This document shows positions 14,983-16,849 of a stretch of DNA of 16,849 nucleotides, in pieces. This DNA is from Magnetospirillum sp. (GTDB lineage: Bacteria; Pseudomonadota; Alphaproteobacteria; Rhodospirillales; Magnetospirillaceae): NCBI GenBank assembly GCA_020217035.1, contig JAIWOG010000304.1:1-16849 (forward strand), read 5' to 3'. A program made the position numbers and the translations under genes. Under the pieces are notes generated by a model. The model did not search any database, was not told where the DNA came from, and saw only the letters and a list, made by a program, of their open reading frames with translations. Every line of letters starts with the position of its first letter. Within the stretch, counting starts at the first letter, position 1.

Positions 14983-15094
14983 CTTTCATTCCCGAGAACG
15001 TGGGCGTGCTGACGCGCGTCCCGCCCCAGGCGACTGGACCAAGGCCTATCGGGACAAACCCCAACCGGCACCAGCCGGGACCAAAGGACGTATC
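14983..15094 (+). other. rpsD 5' leader of about 110 nt, possible S4 autoregulatory RNA
   Basis: The leader between the predicted start point and the ATG is long for an alphaproteobacterial gene. It contains the hairpin CCGGC-ACCA-GCCGG (15065-15078) just before the ribosome site AAAGGA (15083-15088), and a similar sequence GGACCAAGG at 15036-15044 that resembles the ribosome-site region GGACCAAAGGA. S4 regulates its own synthesis in other bacteria; no known leader family was recognised here. Confidence 0.35.
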
Positions 15095-15712
15095 ATGACC
15101 AAGCGTATTGAAGCGAAATTCAAGATCAACCGCCGCCTGGGCGTCAATTTGTGGGGCCGTGGCAAGAGCCCGCTGGCTCGCGGCAAGGAAACCCCGCCCG
15201 GCCAGCATGGCGCCCGTCGCAAGAAGCCGTCCGACTTCGGCACCCAGCTGATGGCCAAGCAGAAGCTGAAGGGTTACTACGGCAACATTTCGGAAAAGCA
15301 GTTCCGCAAGCTGTATGACGAGGCCGTGCGCCGCCGTGGCGACACCTCGGAAAACCTGATCGGCCTGCTGGAACGCCGCCTGGACGCCGTCGTCTACCGC
15401 ATGAAGCTGGCCGTCAGCCCCTTCCAGGCCCGTCAGGTCATCAACCACGGCCACATCCAGGTCAACGGCAAGCGCCTGAACATTGCTTCCTATCAGGTCA
15501 AGGACGGCGACGTGATCAGCGTCAAGCAGAAGTCCAAGGACCTGGCCATCATCCTGGAAGCCGCCCAGTCGCCGGAACGCGACGTGCCGGATTACATCGA
15601 GGTCGACCACAAGGAAATGAAGGGCACCTTCATCCGCGCCCCCAAGCTGTCGGACGTGCCCTATCCGTGCCAGATGGAACCCAATCTGGTCATCGAATTC
15701 TATTCGCGCTAA
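15095..15712 (+). CDS. rpsD: 30S ribosomal protein S4
   Basis: Primary 16S rRNA-binding protein that nucleates 30S assembly and contributes to decoding accuracy. The product has 205 residues, the usual length. It opens [20 protein letters not shown], followed by the ribosomal S4 N-terminal domain and the S4 RNA-binding domain (about 95-155, [20 protein letters not shown] and [16 protein letters not shown]), and ends IEFYSR. The N-terminal zinc cysteines of some S4 proteins are absent (C-minus form). AAAGGA is 6 nt before the ATG at 15095. It is a single-gene unit with its own promoter and terminator. Confidence 0.98.
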   Translation: MTKRIEAKFKINRRLGVNLWGRGKSPLARGKETPPGQHGARRKKPSDFGTQLMAKQKLKGYYGNISEKQFRKLYDEAVRRRGDTSENLIGLLERRLDAVVYRMKLAVSPFQARQVINHGHIQVNGKRLNIASYQVKDGDVISVKQKSKDLAIILEAAQSPERDVPDYIEVDHKEMKGTFIRAPKLSDVPYPCQMEPNLVIEFYSR

Positions 15713-15735
15713 TCCGGCCCCGGCTGGAAGCCAAG

Positions 15736-15768
15736 AAGGCCCGGTGGAAACACCGGGCCTTTTGTTTT
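15736..15768 (+). terminator. Intrinsic terminator after rpsD
   Basis: An 11-bp stem (15736-15746 with 15751-15761) with a GAAA loop, then TTGTTTT. It sits between convergent rpsD and the crp/fnr-type gene; the A-tract on the left side is short, so it is stronger on the plus strand. Confidence 0.92.
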
Positions 15769-15775
15769 GACGCCG

Positions 15776-16432
15776 TTAAAGATTGGCTGGCCGCAGGATG
15801 GGCAGCATGCCGTCCGGACTGAAGGTGCCGACGATGCCGGCTTGGCGCAGGGCCGACATCTCGCGGCTGACGGTTTCGGGACGCAGGCCCAAATAATCGG
15901 CCATCTCGGCGATGCGCATGGGCAGGTGCAATTCGCTGCCGCCCCCCAAACGACCGTGCAGTTCCACCAGCATCGCCCGGACCCGTTCAGCGGCGCTCAT
16001 GCGGCCCAGGCGCGTCTGCATGTCCAGGGATTGCAGCAGGTTTCGTTGCACGATGCCGCGCACATGGCCGCGCAAGGCGGGGTCGTGCTCCATCTCGGTT
16101 TCCGGGATACGGCACAGGCTGGCCCGGCTCAGGGCGATGGCGGTGGCGTGGTGATGGGCGCCATCGGCGAAGCCCACCATGTCGCCGGAAAAGTGGAAGG
16201 ACAGGATTTGACGGCGCTGCGGGCCGACCCAGGCGCACAGCATGACGGCGCCGTGGCGCACGCCGAAAATGGCGTCCGCCGGGGAGCCGGCGGCGAACAG
16301 GGTGTCGCCGGCTTCCAGGCGGACGTCGCCGGCCACCGCCCGCAGACGGCCCAGCAGGGTGGCGTTCAGACAGGCACACAATCCGCCGCGCCCGGTGACG
16401 GCAGCGTTGCAGGTATCGGACAAAGCCAGCAT
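15776..16432 (-). CDS. Crp/Fnr-family transcriptional regulator
   Basis: Regulator of 218 residues with a cyclic-nucleotide-binding-type beta barrel (about 20-120), a dimer helix (about 125-160) and a winged helix-turn-helix (about 172-202). The recognition helix RPETVSREMSALRQAG carries E186-x-x-S189-R190, the FNR-type code for TTGAT-N4-ATCAA sites. The cysteines C8, C19, C21, C66 and C107 do not show the C-x2-C-x5-C N-terminal spacing of E. coli FNR, so a 4Fe-4S oxygen sensor is not assured; FixK-like or NO-responsive types are alternatives. It lies downstream of ccoP on the same strand, beyond a terminator, so a role in controlling the low-oxygen oxidase is plausible. The stop is convergent with rpsD. 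Confidence 0.85.
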   Translation of the reverse strand: MLALSDTCNAAVTGRGGLCACLNATLLGRLRAVAGDVRLEAGDTLFAAGSPADAIFGVRHGAVMLCAWVGPQRRQILSFHFSGDMVGFADGAHHHATAIALSRASLCRIPETEMEHDPALRGHVRGIVQRNLLQSLDMQTRLGRMSAAERVRAMLVELHGRLGGGSELHLPMRIAEMADYLGLRPETVSREMSALRQAGIVGTFSPDGMLPILRPANL

Positions 16433-16446
16433 GACGAGCCCCCGGG

Positions 16447-16479
16447 AAAAATCCCCGGGACCGGCGAACCGGCCCCGGG
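16447..16479 (-). terminator. Intrinsic terminator with UUCG loop after ccoP
   Basis: On the minus-strand RNA an 11-bp stem (CCCGGG, one G-U pair, CCGG) closes on UUCG, from 16479 to 16454, followed by GA and five U residues (16451-16447). It lies 17 nt after the ccoP stop and only 14 nt before the crp/fnr-type start. Confidence 0.85.
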
Positions 16480-16495
16480 AGGTGGGAGATGATGA

Positions 16496-16849
16496 TTACT
16501 TGCCGCCGCCCAGCGAGTGGACGTAGACAGCCAGCATCTTGATGGTGGCGGCGTCCAGACGGCCGGCCCAAGCAGGCATGGAACCGTGCTTGGGCTTGGT
16601 GATCTGGGCGACCACGGCCTGCTTGGCGGTTTCCTTGTCGCCCTTGAACAGCCAGATGGCGTTGTTCAAGGCCGGCGCCCCCAGTTCCTTGGTGCCGACG
16701 CCACCCTCGGCGTGACACGCGGTGCAGCGTTCGGCGAAGATGGCCTCGCCTGGGCTGCCGGCGGCGGGGGTCTTCGACGACAGCGACAACACGTAATCGG
16801 CCAACTGGTCGACCTGGGTCTTGTCCAGGGCGTCGCCCGTGCCGAAAGC
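16496..16849 (-). CDS. ccoP: cbb3-type cytochrome c oxidase subunit III, C-terminal part
   Basis: The last 117 residues of the di-heme subunit that delivers electrons to the high-affinity cbb3 oxidase; the 5' part is outside the window. In the fragment numbering, the second heme c is bound at C42-x2-C45-H46 (CTACH) with axial methionine M91 in GSMPAWAGRL. The ending LAVYVHSLGGGK is typical of CcoP/FixP. The domain is exported and faces the periplasm, anchored by an N-terminal helix not seen here. A free cytochrome c is less likely because the frame continues upstream to the window edge with no start and matches the CcoP linker. The upstream ccoNOQ genes are expected outside. Confidence 0.88.
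   Translation of the reverse strand, partial: AFGTGDALDKTQVDQLADYVLSLSSKTPAAGSPGEAIFAERCTACHAEGGVGTKELGAPALNNAIWLFKGDKETAKQAVVAQITKPKHGSMPAWAGRLDAATIKMLAVYVHSLGGGK

Noticed and set aside
14699..15094. N-terminal extension of rpsD in the same open frame
   Set aside because: It runs opposite xseB and through the rpsD promoter; S4 starts at MTKRIEAK with an ideal ribosome site.
8293..15768. Two GAAA-loop hairpins (8293-8320, 15736-15761) as copies of a dispersed repeat or CRISPR-like element
   Set aside because: The stems differ in sequence and each sits directly after a stop codon with a T-tract, so they are independent terminators.

Overview
The window is GC-rich, tightly packed bacterial chromosome. 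Gene content suggests an alphaproteobacterium of the Rhodospirillales, perhaps Magnetospirillum-like: an NAD-dependent formate dehydrogenase operon, the end of a cbb3 oxidase operon, xseB-ispA-dxs, and a SqrR/BigR-type persulfide sensor. The genus is inferred from gene content and was not tested by a database search. Both window edges cut a gene: fdsA on the left and ccoP on the right. I saw no tRNA, rRNA, CRISPR array, insertion sequence or prophage gene. No gene-free stretch reaches 300 bases; the longest (14849-15094) is a divergent promoter region.

Layout. (1) 1-4612, minus strand: fdsG-fdsB-fdsA encode the soluble molybdenum formate dehydrogenase, with a LysR-type regulator upstream and two dyads, one a LysR-type T-N11-A box, between regulator and operon. 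(2) 4775-5989, plus strand: a tiny lipoprotein with its own near-consensus promoter, then a TauE/SafE-type anion exporter. (3) 5986-7247, minus strand: tlyA (rRNA 2'-O-methyltransferase/hemolysin A family) overlapping an SRAP (YedK/HMCES) abasic-site protein gene. (4) 7342-8274, plus strand: a zinc-dependent deacetylase of the histone deacetylase family, ended by a strong terminator. (5) 8320-9231, minus strand: a Mak-type ROK sugar kinase, probably leaderless. (6) 9304-11578: two metallo-beta-lactamase-fold genes on the plus strand, the second an ETHE1/Blh-like persulfide dioxygenase, convergent with a sqrR/bigR-type repressor gene. (7) 11777-14848, minus strand: xseB-ispA-dxs, overlapping or nearly touching. 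(8) 15095-15712, plus strand: rpsD with a textbook promoter and a leader of about 110 nt. (9) 15776-16849, minus strand: the 3' end of ccoP, an intrinsic terminator with a UUCG loop, then a Crp/Fnr-family regulator.

How the parts may work together. Formate oxidation supplies NADH, and the cbb3 oxidase supports respiration at low oxygen. The persulfide dioxygenase and thiol-sensing repressor form a sulfide/persulfide detoxification pair; the TauE-type exporter could carry away sulfite, but it lies 5 kb off and that link is speculative. xseB, ispA, dxs and tlyA are often one cluster in alphaproteobacteria; here tlyA and the deacetylase gene are separated from the rest by the kinase and sulfur genes. 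I did not find a clearly undescribed system. The most interesting signals are regulatory: dyads on the pdo and sqrR promoters, a leaderless kinase gene, and three self-complementary hexamers around the terminator before the crp/fnr gene.
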